Source of the DNA: Condylostoma magnum
Lineage: Eukaryota; Ciliophora; Heterotrichea; Heterotrichida; Condylostomatidae
Assembly (NCBI GenBank): GCA_920105805.1
Contig: CAKKTI010000002.1
Coordinates: forward strand, 213,017-277,016
Length of the DNA: 64,000 bases
Direction: 5' to 3'
Positions 36,040 to 50,474 of the stretch are shown one piece after another; within the stretch, counting starts at the first letter, position 1; each line of letters begins with the position of its first letter. Made by a program: the position numbers and the translations under genes. The notes beneath the pieces are model-generated. The model did not search any database, had not been told where the DNA came from, and was given only the letters and a program-made list of their open reading frames with translations.

Positions 36040-38472
36040 TCAGAGTTTACATTTGTGCCTTTTTTTCATAAAATATCTTCCTACTTTAGCTAAATAACCA
36101 ATATTCAAATAATTAACCTAATCTACTAAATTATCTTCCTTTTTCTTTTAAAGCAACGACTAAATGTATAAATCTGTAGTTTTAAGTCTTTTATCGCGCC
36201 TTTGAAACTAGATATTCGTACTTTCAATAGTGCGTTTTCTTTACAACACAGAGGAATGTTGATAATATTAATCTTTAACTGATAACTCAACTTACTAATC
36301 ATCCCTTTCTTTCTAAGTTAATTTAGCTTTGAGAGTAGGAGACTTCTAATTTTGAATAGATCTATTCTTTTTAGTTTTTCTTTTGTAAGAGATCAATTTA
36401 GATAATTTTGAAACTTCTCTTTTACCATTATCCATCAAATATCATGATTTTCCTCTTCTTTTTCTATAATCTCTACAAATCATTTCAGTAAAATGTGGGG
36501 AAACATTATATTATCTGCTAAATTAATCTAAGGGAGATGTTGGATTAAAATTAGGGTTAAGAATTCCTCCATTAGATGCTGATTTTTTTACCTATTAAAA
36601 CAAATAATTTATATCATCTTTATCAGAATCCATGCTACTTAAACTGTCTGAATCATATTAAAAAGATAGCTTGTTTTTGTACATTGTAGTACCTCTTTTA
36701 ATGTTCCTTGATTTAGGCAAATTTACACTGTGATTTTTTCTAATAACAGGCTTTTATATCCTAATTAATCTTTATTTTTTGTTATTTTTAACTTTTTATA
36801 ACTCAGGGCTTTTTAACCTTATCGGTATTCTTAAATTACTGTATTGATTTCTCAATTATCCATTTTTAAACACATATCTACCCTTAATTTTACTTGTTTC
36901 TATTTTATCATTGACTTTTTTAATATTCTTTTGCATAATATTTAATCTGCTTTAAGTTATATCCAAGACTAAAACAGGATCTACGATTAAAATATTGCTT
37001 GCATACAGTAGCCATAATTATCCATTGCTATCTTATATAAACTCCAAGTCAATATGAATTACTCTCTTATAGCAAACTTACTCAATACTATGTAGAAGCA
37101 ATTTAGCTGTATCTTTAGCATATTCATATTGAATATCTTATACAGCAGTTAAGCAGTCTTACTATTTAATAAAGAATTTAGTATTATAATAACTCAATTT
37201 ATACTATATTTTTAGTACATAATGCTTAGGATTAACAGTATAATTATCAACAGCATGAGTTAGAACATAAATGATTCCTAAAGAGCTATAATCATTGCAT
37301 ATTTCATCAAAATTATTAGGAGTTATTATAAATCTTCCAATTTTGCCAATCATATAGGCTATTATCTTACTCTATTTATAAATATTATTCTATTACAATT
37401 AATGCATCTTTCTGAGTAAATCTTTCATTTTGATATCCTGATAATGGATTATATATCTTATCACTATGTTTCCATTTGCTTTGTTTTATATCTCAAAGTA
37501 AGGAACTTAATGCTTCATTACATAACTATGTAATATTTTAACAGGTGCTTTACTATAGCCTAAAATTTAACAAAGCCACCTATGGCCTTTTTATTCCATT
37601 TTACAATTAATTTAAATATTATCTTAGGTTATTTCATTAGTTCCGTCAGATACTTTAATCTTATTATTAAGCAGTTTCTACTGTAAATGCCTTCCACATA
37701 ATACCAACTTGCTCTATTCAATTTTTGTTTCCTGAGTTTTTACTTGTGATTTATTATAAAAACTTGCATAACTTTAAGATAGCTTATACCTAGAGTTTAT
37801 ACTCTGTATAACTATTTATAACCTGTGTATATCAGTTCTAATTTAGTCTCTTTTATCCTTAATCTATCTCAGCTTCTTGCTCTTTACATTTAAATCTAAG
37901 TCATCTTTCTTTTTGTAAATAAATAACTTCAATAATCTGTAAAGCAAGCGTTTTTTCTATACTAATTTCTCCCTTTTCAACTTATACTTCATTTTCAGAA
38001 ATCTCACCTCTTCTTTCTCCAAATTGCAGCGTCTAATTAAATCCATATCCTAATTTATACTATCAAAAAAGTAATCTTTTCTATCTTCTGATAAAATGGC
38101 TATATATATTTTTCCAGCTACTCCAGAACGATACTTAAGCTAAACTCAGCCAACATATTTTCCCTATACCAAGTTTTCCTCCTTTATAATGCATCTTCCT
38201 ATTTCAACATCACATACTAAAAACGCCTTGTGAAATACCTATATTTCTAGTTTTCAAAGATCATTAGATTAAAATATACATAACTTATTCCAAACTGGGC
38301 TTTAATGTCCATTTACATGGGTCTAAGATCTTCATATTGAATCTGATAAGCTGGCCTTGATATACGGACTCATTCGACCAAATCTAGACACGGAGCGACT
38401 GATTTTTGCCTTATAGAAGTGAATACTAAGTGTTACATTTTTAAATGATTCCGTAACCTGCGTAGATGCCAT
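36040..38472 (-). CDS. C2-domain protein with long coiled-coil body
   Basis: 810 aa. Residues 8-135 form a C2 domain: VTLSIHFYKAKI, then RMSPYIKASLSDSIWRSQTH, GHQSPVWNKLCIF, and LWKLEIQVFHKAFLVCDVEI (the pattern DPYV...nPvWne...eleieV). Acidic Ca2+-binding loops are mostly lost (M-S-P-Y instead of D-P-Y), so it may bind phospholipid or protein without Ca2+. A basic coiled coil follows at ~145-230, a globular middle part contains YVLTHAVDNYTV and HIDLEFIQDSNGQLWLL, and the C-terminal third is Lys/Ser-rich. The frame ends at TGA 36042. Start ATG 38472 follows a stop-rich spacer after the giant gene, which is in the same frame. Function unknown. Confidence 0.7.
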
Positions 38473-38505
38473 TTATTAATTTGAATTTTACGCATGTTAT
38501 TAAAA

Positions 38506-41500
38506 CTAAGGTGAGAAGTTGTTAAGAGCATAGTCCCATACAGCTCTATAACGTCTTGACAGTGTCTCACTTTGACTGAGGATTCTATAAAGACACTCGC
38601 TTGCATTGGCTTGAAATAAGGGATATTTGAAGGTCTCAATGAAGTCTTGTATTAAAATTGTGAAAAATTGCAAGGCTGTGGCTTAAATCATTACATTTTC
38701 TGATTGGCTGTTTTAAAGTTCTTTTTCTATAGTGGAATCTCGATGCAAATTCAGTAAAAGCTCGTCGAAGATTATTCCTGAGCCTTTTAATAAGATTCCT
38801 TTGAGCATTACAATTGCCTCTCCTCTTATAGGGGCAGATTCTCTGTATATGAGGAAGTCTTGGTTAAGTTTGCTAAATCTAGCATTTATAAAGGATTTAT
38901 CTTATAGTAAATAGCAAACTATCAATTACACTGTGTCAGTTTCAACGAATTGAGAATGCAAACTTGAATATTTTAAAAACTCAGTAAAAATAACCATTCT
39001 TACCTGGGTCTAACGTGCATATAGAGGAATAAGGTGTAGAGTTTCAGTATTGGACCTTATAACTTCTCTTAGTTACGAGAATTCCAAGTAAATCATCTCT
39101 GAAAAATGCCTTCCAAAGTTGATTTCTAATAAAAACTTCTCAATTTTCCCTTTGATCAGGAGTCTGGCTAGAATTTATTTAGCTTATACTTATATCTCCA
39201 TCATTGGATTCATAAGAAGAGGATCTTTATGTTTTCTTAAGGGTCTTAAAATTATTTCAATTAGCCAATTTAAATTAGAAGTATCATATAGCCATAGAAA
39301 CTCATACCCTAATTCTACCATTCATTCAATCATTTTGAATACTTTTAAAATGCGTTTCCTTAAAATTTGCCTAAATTCTGGCTGGTAACTACTGTCCAAA
39401 ACCTCTGAGGCAGGATTTCAAGCTAGATCTACATAATCTCTTAGCAAACACAATACACAGTAAACTGTAGATTTTGCTACTGATTATTTTATTATATTAG
39501 ATTTATACTCATGGCTTAGCCAATTTTACAGTGACTGCACGATAATCTCGGTTTGTAAACCGATATCAGGCTCTTCAGGTAATTATGACAGTAGTAGCTG
39601 AAGTGTTATTGGCTTAGGAACTGTAATTTCGAAAGACTGCAGAGATGATCTTGTACCTGGAATTATGTTTATGTGTCTTATTAGTAAAGGATGAGCTTTA
39701 TATACGATTTGGGCAAGATTTGATTTTATGTGTTGATGAAGTGCTTAGTTTTTGTTATCCTGAATTCTGTTGGTCATTATAAGAGTTTTGCATAAGGATT
39801 AGATTGTATCAGTACCAGGAGATAATAGCACTGATAAAATTGCTGAGTTTCCTTTAAACATGTTGAAAATTGCATTTAATGCTACTTTTTTGCTTTCGTA
39901 TGGCTCGCTTTTTAGCTTTATTTACCTCATTAAAGAAATGATATAGAAAGGATTAGTAAAACATACAGAAAGCTCATTGAGTATTTATGTTTCTGTTAGT
40001 TTATTACCACAAGCAATATGCCTGAATTATTTTGTGGCTTCTCTAGTTACATTTTTAGCAATAGCAAAGAAGTTCTTACTGGAAAACTCTCTGTGTTACT
40101 TTAGAATGTCTGGTAATGGAGGCAGTTAAGGTGCTTTGCATCCTATTGTAATTTAATAAATCAAGCAAACTCCTTCGTATCTCAGTTAACTATCTGGGTT
40201 TTGTAGACAGTTCACTATGTGTAAAGGTAATCTGAAATCTAAAACTGCTAATAATTTGTGACGATTGGCTGATTAAAACATGCATTTTAAGTGTCTCAGG
40301 GATTACCGCTTAGCTGTCTTACTTGTGGAGTCTTTTTATAATAAAAGTAGATTATCTGCTATAGGGACCAACTCAGCATAATATTGGATAGATTTGTTTG
40401 TACCGATAAACTCAAAAATTGATGGTTTGTCTTATCTTCCTTTACCATCTTAATCAATGCACATTTTAAATAGATTTCCTACAATTGTATACAACTTTTA
40501 ATTTCATGCATTTTAACGTAGTACATAAGGCGTTTTAGGCAATTATTAAGTAAAAGGCAGATGAGAGCTAAACAGATGGTGAAATTCACCTACAAATAGT
40601 TTGTTTATGGTTTCTATGATTTAAGCAACATATAATCCTACAGGAGAGGTTTTATATGTCAAGTCTTGTATAAGTCCTTATAAAATTTCCACAAATAAAA
40701 CAAGAGGAGTTTAATTTCCTAACTTATACAGCTTTAAAACTATACAATTGATTAAATCAAACACATTATCTTCGAAAACCTTCTTTAAAAACCCGGGTAA
40801 AAGATGCACCTGATCATTGGTTTATAATGGGTCACATAACCTTTATTTCAGAATTTCTAAAAGAGCTATGATTTAATCACAATTATCTAAATCCACTTCT
40901 TAGCTTAAAACTTTCAACGGCTCTGTGATTTATTATGTAATAAAATGTTACGGGGATAGATTAAACATAAGATTATCAGTGAAATGCTCGGCCTGTTAAA
41001 TTTCATATTAACTAAGCTTAAAAAAATCACTATTTAATAAACCATCTAAACTTGGACGTTTTGTAGGGTTTATTTACAAGCAAATGGCTACTAAGTCTAA
41101 TAATCTTCCCATATCAGTTCTGGGAATCTATTAATTCAAAATTTATTCATAATCGACTGAATCGTCTAAGTCTTGAATAAGCCCTGAAAATGACTCACAA
41201 CTTAAACACTTTAGTATTGATGCCAGCTCATCATTATCTTGAGAAATAGCCCCTCTCTTCAATTTGATATTTTTAAAAGGATGATAATAGCTACCTTTTG
41301 AAGGCTTCGGTAGTTATGATTGAGGAACAGCTTTGTCAGTTCATTGCTTGCTTACATAGTCATAATTACCAACTTTGTTATCTTGAATATAGCAGGGAGG
41401 AGGAAATCCGAATAAAAAGCTATACAAAACAGCTCCAAAGCTCCATATATCACAGGCTACTGTTTACTTTTCACTTAGGAAGAACTCAGGTGCTATAAAG

Positions 41501-44500
41501 CTGTTTTTAATGATTTCACCTTCCAATATTAAATCTAAATCAGGCCCATAGTAAATTTCACCTTTTTAGTCTATTTTGCCAATTCCGAATAAACTATCAA
41601 GTACTAAATCTTTTTCATCATCAGTTATGAAAAGAGAACATGGTTACAGCATTCTTAAGCATCCTTGACTGGCATGCACTGATTTCATGATTTTCAGTAG
41701 TTTAAATCCTCAGTACTTAGCAAGATAAATTGGGGCTTTTGTGTCTTGTATCATTGGAATGTTAAGAAGTCCTCTGTGGTGTAGGATTATTTGCTCTAAA
41801 GTGACTGAGTTTAAGTTCTCTTGTACAATCACTACTTCTTATAGCTCTGTCTCTGGGATATCTCTTATCATTTTACCATAACATCTGCTTATACATGGTT
41901 CAATTTCCTGTATATAAAGATTAAAGTTAATTTGATAATTAAGATGGTCTTCATACTATTTTCCGTCTTTTGAAGTATATGCTAGACCCTTTTATTGGAA
42001 AGTAATCATTTTTACATTGTCTTCTTCTATTATAGCTTCATAGTAATCAATGAAGGCATTGAGCTTTTTTACTTCTGTAGTTTATTATTCCGGGGGAGGA
42101 GCTATTAAAGGGTAATCTGGAATCTCTACTTAGGGATAATTCATTATAGGAAGCTAGAAATTAGGTAAAATTAGCACTTGTTTTGAGCTTTTGAATATCT
42201 TTTCTAGGGAATTTGTTATAAGATTGTATGATAGCTACCTAATTTAATCTGTATCATAAGAAAGTTGATTAAGAATCTCAAATATTCTGTAATAAACAGC
42301 CAGTTTGTCCTTATTTCTTAGGTTACTGTATTACTGTTTTTATACGTTTAAGCAAAATAAGCCTATCTCTTTGGAGCATCTTTTGATGTTCTGTAGAGGA
42401 TTAATACTATCTATATAGTAAAGCATTCCAAGCTTGTTATAATTTTTCTAGGATATCAATACACCTTAATCTTAAAGCTTATTTAGCTCTTAGGAAAATC
42501 TCATCAAACTAATTTCTCCTCCTGTGCGCCCTAAAAGCCAATTCATCACCTTTTAAGCATTTTCTTTACTAATTTTCTACAGAGCCTCTAATAATCTCTT
42601 ATAATCTAAAAATCCTTAAGACTCTAATAAGCTTTAATAACTTCTATATTAATCCTACTCATTAAACAATTTAACAAAATCACCTAGTCACTAATCCTTT
42701 CATTAATACACTTATATAACCTTTGATTACTCATACACATATCCATACTTAACTAATTCATCTTTAAGCTCATTAAAACTTATTTTTCCATCTTTATTCG
42801 CATCTACAATACTGACTAAAGCTGATATTTCCTGTTCAGTTAGAATATAGCCTAATTGCTACATAAATTACCCAAACTCAATATCACTTATAAATCCCGA
42901 TCTATCCGTATCGATTTCTTCAAAAAATTTATGTAAAGGAACTTACCTTGCATTTAGCCCATTAGCAATAAGTTCAAAAATGTCTTTATGAAACTCATTT
43001 AAGTCAAATTTCCTAAACGAATCAAGAGAAGATCTCTCAGTACCTTGGGTATCAGGATTATCAGCTAACTCCTGAATAGATTTTATGAAATTTACATATT
43101 AAACAGGCTCTTTTTCCTTTTCTTGTATACTCAAAGGAATCGGCTTTTTGCTATTCAAATCAATCTAAGTAGCATCAATTGCTAAATTCATTATACTAGG
43201 GCTTATTTCACTAGGAATTCTACAAGATTAGTGCAGTTTTTCCATAAATACACGGGCTGATATTACACTTTCAGTGTAATTTTCTAAAAATATCCGATTT
43301 TCAAAAGTTTGTAGGGATTAGCTGATTGTGTATATAATTCTATTGTCTAATTAAACAAATCTTTCCCTTCAATGTTGAAGACTGTATTGTATAGGACCTT
43401 AGTTTTTCAGTTTTCTTAGCTATCGAATTATATCCATATAGTATATTTACCCGTCCTATGATTTTCCTAGCTCCGAGCACAAAAGCTATAATTTCTCGTT
43501 ATCTATTTCAAATCCTATAAACTGCATGACATCTTATAACTATTCTTTCTATAACTTAAATTACTTTTAATCATCAAATAACTCAAAAGCTTTTACTATT
43601 AAAATCTCGCTTTTGTCAATAAATTGTTATAAGTTGAAAATGAGTTCTTCAAATTTACTTAGTGGTCTTGCTTATAATTACTAGTTTTAAGTTGGAATTT
43701 GTATTCCTTCAAAAGCAATTTTAATAAACTGTTAAAGCTATACTTCCTATCCTTCTATCATTAGTTATAAGTATAGAGATTCAGGCACTCCAGGAGCATT
43801 GAACCTAAAAACATTGATTAAGTCATTGGTCTAAATAAACTGCCCTTCCCTAAGAGGACAATCATACAGTGCTCTTTGTATTTATAAGGCTAAATCTGAT
43901 ATTTCTACGTCTAATTCATATGATAAAGTTTCTAATTACTCTTTTAACTCTTTCCAAGAGTTAGGAAGTTATGGTAAATCTTCTTTTCATGTGTCTTGTA
44001 TATTCTATCTTAAAGCAGTAAAATGTAAAGTTTCATTTTTAGCGATTTAACTTGTGAATAACTGAGATAATCCACTTCCTTACGGTATTGAGTACAGCTC
44101 AAAAATAACATTTTAGATATTTTAGCAAGGAATTAGGCCTTAATCATTAGCATAATTTTACACAGCTTGAATGAATTAAGGAATGTTTTGCTAGTTTAAT
44201 TTAGTTTTTATAAAATATATCAGCATGCTTTTCTCAGGAGTTTCCTTTGGTATATATTGAAAGCTTTAAGGCAAGTAATTGAATAGCTTTTGTAAATGAG
44301 CATTGTATACAAGCATTTGATCATTAGGAAATTAAACATAGCTTATTATCTAATACAACTCGTTATCAGGCCTTTCAATCCCTAATTATTTCATCTTATG
44401 TATAAAATCAGAAACAGATATCTCATTTAATTGCCTTTCATTATGATAGTACATATAATCAAGTTATTTTCCAGTATAAATTAATCTACATTTTAGTTCT

Positions 44501-47500
44501 AGCATTAATTATTCAACTGATAGTATAATATTTAAAGTTTATCCTGAGAATAAAATATTTTGAATCATTGGCAATGATACTTTCTTCTTACTTTCTGAAA
44601 TCTTATAAAACACCTTTTACAATAAATCATTTTCTGCATTGATTTTGCAAACTTTAAAGGATTTTAAGAATTTCGTAAGGCTTAGTTCACCTTGATTATT
44701 AAATTCAACAAAACAATAATACAACAGTTTTGGATATTTAGGGAAAATAATTCCTCTAAGTTGGCTGATTTACTACATTGGCTTACTTATTTTTTGTAAC
44801 TTTTACTGTAGTAAATCATTATTAAATATTGCTTTTATTTCATTTATAGAAACTTTTCTTTAACTATAAGGATCTAATTCTGTTATAATATCTAGAATAT
44901 CCTAATCGTCAATTTTCAACTCTTCTAATCACTTTTTGAATTAGTTTACATATATGAATCCCTTTTACTAAGTATCTAATCTTTGTAAAGCTCCTAATAA
45001 ATCATAATTGTTCTAGCGCATTAAATCAGAAATCTAGGAGAAACCCTTCAAGGTATATTAAGTCCCTATTGCACTAGTCTTCATCTACACATCAATTTAA
45101 GCTAACTAATGCTTAAAATATGAAAATTGCAATGGTAGCCCTCCAATCGTAGTAAGTATAGAGAATATTTCTTATGGTGTTATTTTGTTTGTTTTTAGTC
45201 TTTTCCTTAGTGGATATTTGGAAATATTCTCAAGAAACTTTTCTCCATCCTTTTAAAACAGTATTAAATCCCTGATATTCTTTTATAGTTCACAATTTAA
45301 AACAATTTCATGTCTTGCTAATTATATGAAAAAATCAGAGTTTTTTACAAGCTTTGGCTTTAATTCTAATAACTAATTTTCTCTTTAATTCCCAAGAATT
45401 CCTTAGCAATATTATATCTTATCTTGAGGAATTTCTCTATCAAATTGTTTCAAAGGAATTCTCAAATTAAATTTTCCTATATTCCACACAGATAATTTTG
45501 CAATACTTCTTTGCTTTGGCAGATTCTATAAGACTAAAAGCCAATCAACTCCATTTATTTCAGTATATTCTAACTTAAAGCAATGACTATTTTATAAATT
45601 AATTTGATAAGCAATCTCCATAAAGTGGCTTGTTTTTGTTAATTGTTACTGTTTATTTTCAAACAATCCAAAATTACCAGTTATATTATAAGGAGCTGCA
45701 CATGGGTTTCAGAATTTAATTAAAAAGTCTAATCCACTTGTAACTATTAGCTACTTTTTATCCATATACAATAAATCTAATACTGAATTATCATGAGCGT
45801 ATTTTTTTAAGAAAGGCCTTGCTGTCCAGGGAGGTTTATATTGAAATTTGTCTATAAGATCTCTTTGTAGATTTCATACCATAAGTTCACAGGGTGGTAA
45901 ACTACAAGAATGATAAACTTCAAACACAGGTTTATTTACTCTTCTTTCCACACTTACAAGACAATTAGTTTGCTGAATGTACAAAATTCCCGGAGGATTT
46001 TGCGACACATGTCCATCTAATTTAGCTAAAATTTGGCCTTCAAGATTCATGATGAAAATAATGTTTGTGAGGGGTATTACTGTAGTAAAAATGATGAGCT
46101 CCATAGGCTCTAGTATCTCTAGATCTTCTATAACAGCATATTTATATTGATACTTAGAATTATCAACGTATGCATATACCTTTTTATAAGCCTTACTGTG
46201 AAAAATTGCTTAATAGTCTATATTACCATCATGATCGAATAATAAGTCACTTTCGATTATATGCTTAACATCTTTTATTGTTAATCCTAGCTGTAATTCT
46301 AGCATTAAAGATATAAAGTGGTTGACTGATATAGTTCCTAGCTAAAATTCGTCGTATTTTTCAAAAGCTTTGTTTAAATCTATGTTAAATTTTTTGGTTT
46401 ACTGTAGCACATATTTCAGTGTATTTTTTGGGGATATTTTATACTCTTCATTTTAAGTTACTTGTATTAAATAATCACTTAATAGCTGATAATTAACTTT
46501 TCCTGTTTTTGATGGATCAATAATATTATTTATTTGTACAATATCATCTTAAGTTATAAACTCCCCAACAATTCTTTCTAGTACTCTAGTAAACTATTAA
46601 ACTACTAAGAATCCCGTATTCTGACTATCAAAAACTTAGAATAATGATAAAACTGTATAACCTCTTTATAAAAGGCTATCATTTAACTTTATCAGCAACT
46701 TCCTTTAATCTGATGTGAACCCTTATTTCTCTTAATCTTACTTAATAACTTGTTTTTTGATTTATTTCATTTATAAATATATAACATTAGCACTTCTAAA
46801 CTCATGTATTGATATTGTTCCACTATTATCACAGTCAAGATTATCAAAAACCTTTACAATCTCACTTTCCTATAAACTTAGTTCTAATTACTACAGGCCT
46901 TTAATAAATTCTTGCCTACTAATCATTCCATCTTTATTATTATCTAAAAATTCAAAAATTCTTTCATAAGTATATCCGAGTTAATTATACTAAAATAGCA
47001 ACTTTCTGAACTACTTTAAACCTTCAACAATTTGCAAAGAAGGTAAAACCTTTTCAATACTGCAATCAATAGTTTCCTTTACAGTGAGTGAAACTGAATC
47101 AATGATAAAGATTTGTCCAACAGCACAACTAGCATTGACTATTAAATCATTATTAGCAGTTAATTTTAAAAGCTTAGGAGTTGGTTGTTTATTACGGTAC
47201 TTGTAAATCTATTCTATGATATTTGCATCAACTTTTTAGTGAACCAGTCTCAGTGTCTTATTAGGAATACTAGGAGCTTAATGGAGATACCATACATCCA
47301 ATGTCCACGTTTTATCTAAAGTATACAGTCTAGTTGCCTTTTAGTCACATATTAACGCTATAATTTTAACGTTTACAAAAGGGGGACGCTTTCCTATATA
47401 TAAATCAAGGAGCGGGGCCCCTGTTACTTAATCGAACTGTTTTAGTATATTGTAATTATTAATAACACCAACTCTATTAAATTTGCTGCAAGTTCAAAGC

Positions 47501-50463
47501 GTGGGGAAAATTGGGTCTAGGATTTCAGTTTCCCAGTCTTTCAAGCCACATACCAATGTTTTCACTACTGGTTGATTTTCAAAGTTCTCCTATGCTTGTA
47601 ATCTTACTACATTCTTCTCAACTTCTTTTGAGGCTTAGTCAATCAAAGGGATTATGTATGTTTGTAGTATATATTTACGAGATTCTGGATTAATTTCTTT
47701 TGTTCTTAGTGTTATTTCTAAGGGTTCCTTTTTAACCTCTTCCTGTACTTTAACTGCTCTTCTTCTTATTGGAGAAGTTTTTCTCTTTTTACCTACTTTT
47801 TTAGCTGGTTGACTTTATATTTAAGGTGTGTTTTCCATGGGAACCTAGATTGAAATAGACATGTCTTATGGCTGGTTAATAGGTGTATTGTTTTGGATAG
47901 TTTATTAACCTGGAGTAGTTTAGTTTAATTACGACTGATTTTATTGTGTAGAATCTCTTATTACTTATGCCTGTTTTTGTTATTTAGAGTTCTTTTAAAA
48001 TGCTGATTATTATGGTACTTTTTTCTATTATGATGAGTTCTTTTTTTGCTAAACTGTTGATGGAGTTTTATTTTACTATGAGATTCTAGATTAATCTTAT
48101 GTTTTTGTATATTAAGGAGTTCTGCCTTGCTAAGTAGTTCTTTATTACGATGCTGGAATCTTTTAAGGTGCTTTTTTGGAAGGCTAATTGTTCTGTTACT
48201 TCCAAGTAGGATAGTCATGTGTATTAAGTAAATTTGATTATTGAGGAGGGTTTTTTCCTTACTGCCTTTATTAAGTTTAGTTAGTATTCACTTACTATCC
48301 TTAGCTTGTTTAATTAGATCCTTGCATATTTTACGGAATTGGCTAATTTCCGACTGGATTTGTACTCATTTAATTTTGGTTAATATTTTAATTCCTTTAG
48401 TTGGATTAATTTTAAATCGATTGCTGTCCTTAGTTTATATTAGATGCTTAAGTTGATTATAGTCCTTGATTAGTTGCACCTTATTAATATCTAGTTATAT
48501 TTGGACCAGGTTAACCAGATTAATATACCTAACCTGTTGATCCTTAAGTAGTTTATTAATTAGAGCTCATCTACGCAGGCTAATTTTAAGCAAATTGCTA
48601 ATATTAGTTTTATTGTATCTATTAGCCTTAAGCATTACCAGGATATTAGCCTTGAACATTACCAGGTTATTAACCTTAAACATTACTGGGATGTTAGCCT
48701 TAAAAATTACCAGGTTATTAGCCTTAAAAATTACCAGGTTATTAGCCTTAAAAATTACCAGGTTATTAGCCTTAAAAATTACCAGCATATTAACCTTAAA
48801 CATTACTGGGATGTTAGCCTTAAAAATTACCAGGTTATTAGCCTTAAAAATTACCAGGTTATTAGCCTTAAAAATTACCAGCATATTAGCCTTAAAAATT
48901 ACCAGGTTATTAGCCTTAAAAATTACCAGCATATTAGCCCTAAACATTACCAGGTTATTAGCCTTAAACATTACTGGGATGTTAGCCTTAAACATTACCA
49001 GCATATTAGCCCTAAACATTACCAGGTTATTAGCCCTAAACATTACCAGCATATTAGCCCTAAATATTACCAGGTTATTAGCCCTAAACATTACTAGGCT
49101 AATTTTATTGTGTTTATTAACCTCCTCCTTAAGTACCTGACTACATCTATGATGACTATTACTTTATCTATTATTCTGACTAGGTCTAAGGTGCCTACTA
49201 ATCACTTCTTTACTATCCACTTTAAATCTAAGATAGTAAATTACCTCCAGATTATTACTTTTATGTTTCTTATATAATCTAAATAGCTGATTATGATTCT
49301 ACAGGATTTTGTTAAGTTTACTACGGAGGACTTCGCTTAAAGAATACCTAACTAAACTCAGAGAATTAAATTTTCCCATCTTTAGCCACATCAATAAATT
49401 AGAAAGCAGTTCTAGCCTCAAATTCACTAAACTGTCCAAACTTTGCCAAAATAGCTGTGAATGTATCAAAATCAATGAATCCTTTTCCAAAGAGATCAAA
49501 TTGCTGAAAAACTTGCTCTAGACTTTGGTCAGATTTAGATATCATTTCTTATATTCTTGCTAAAATTTCAGTAGTGGCTTATTATTTCTCCTATTCAGAT
49601 ACAGCGATTTCACTCATTAATGTATCTCCTTATTTCCTGCTCGTGAGTAACTAATTAAACTTCTCATACGAAATTTTTGCATCTGATGAATTTACTCCTG
49701 ATATCTTAACCAAAATCTACTAAACTTCCTAGTTATTAGCATCAACTCCAAACCCATGCAAAACAGCCTTTAACTCCTAATGGCTTATAAATCCATCTAG
49801 ATTTGTATCAAACAGCCTGAAGGTTTATTAAAAGGATCTATTACTGCTTTTAATATTATTAATCAAAGCATCAATAACCTTCTCTGGATTTAAAGGCTAT
49901 CTTTTCCTTTGGATTCTTTCATTAAGCTATTCCTATCTTTATTGCTTCACTTACTTAAGCTTTTTCCAGCCTCTTTGCATAGATACTGCAGCTTCAGACT
50001 ACGTCATTAACTACTATCTGGCAGGTTTGATATCACTTGTATACAGCTTTCTTATAATAGCATCTATAATCCTATTGTAATACACTCTATCAGAATCAGG
50101 ATTATAGACATTCAAAGTGTTAACAATTGTAAGAATATCATCATATAGGAATCTTTACCCCATATCCTACAAAATTTGCTTGAAATTAAGTAAAGTTATA
50201 TAATTAGTCTTTTAAGTATCAATAGCTTCACAATTTCGCATAAGCTGCTGTCTTCTCTCCTTTGTCATGAAAGTTTTAAAGTTTATTAATGGAGAAGTTT
50301 ACCGGGTATCTGGAACTGTTCAATTAGCTGCAGGCGTAGGTACTTCAGGCACGGTTTGCTAGGGTTCTTTATGTTTTTTCCTAGGCCGGGGCTCTCTCTT
50401 TAGTTCTTCGATTTCTTTTAAAGAACTTTAAAATAAATCCTTACCTTAATCAAAGCGAGACAT
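38506..50463 (-). CDS. Giant EF-hand / WD40 / degenerate-kinase / HEAT protein
   Basis: One frame of 3,986 codons from ATG 50463 to TAG 38508-38506. Visible order: EF-hands in the first 375 residues (loops D219-E230 DTNLDGFISHQE; 358 DVAKDGKIQFSE); 20 copies of an 8-residue Gly/Gln repeat (~455-615); Gln-rich linker to ~900; beta-propeller-like part; EF-hands at 1174 and 1210 (DNNKDGMISRQE, DCDNSGTISIHE) and weaker ones to ~1410; WD40 blades (~1440-1680, SVLDLLYMDKKQLIVTSGLD); more EF-like units, canonical at 2518 (DTDRSGFISDIE) and 2554 (DANKDGKISFNE); a protein kinase fold (~2860-3160) with IAPEFFLSEK and DIWSFG at 3005 but no recognisable HRD or DFG; and HEAT/ARM-like helices to the end. 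A Ca2+-regulated scaffold, perhaps axonemal, is my inference. It could be more than one gene. Confidence 0.7.
48626..49105 (-). repeat. 20 tandem copies of a 24-bp coding repeat
   Basis: Within the giant gene. Minus-strand consensus CCTGGTAATTTTTAAGGCTAATAA, with variants CCCAGTAATGTT... and GCTGGTAAT...AATAT; it encodes P-G-N-F-Q-G-Q-Q and close variants (PSNVQGQH, AGNFQGQY). Three of eight codons are TAA/TAG read as Gln. Copies differ in blocks (AGGGCT on one side, AAGGCT on the other), a sign of repeated unequal exchange. Confidence 0.95.
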
Positions 50464-50474
50464 TTAATAAATAA

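Noticed and set aside
48626-49105. CRISPR-like or satellite array
   Set aside because: Units are contiguous 24-mers without spacers, in frame inside a coding region of a eukaryote.
48567-49140. Two long standard-code ORFs on opposite strands (174 and 181 aa) over the repeat array
   Set aside because: Both are other-frame readings of the 24-bp repeat. The real frame is the one that continues the EF-hand protein on either side.
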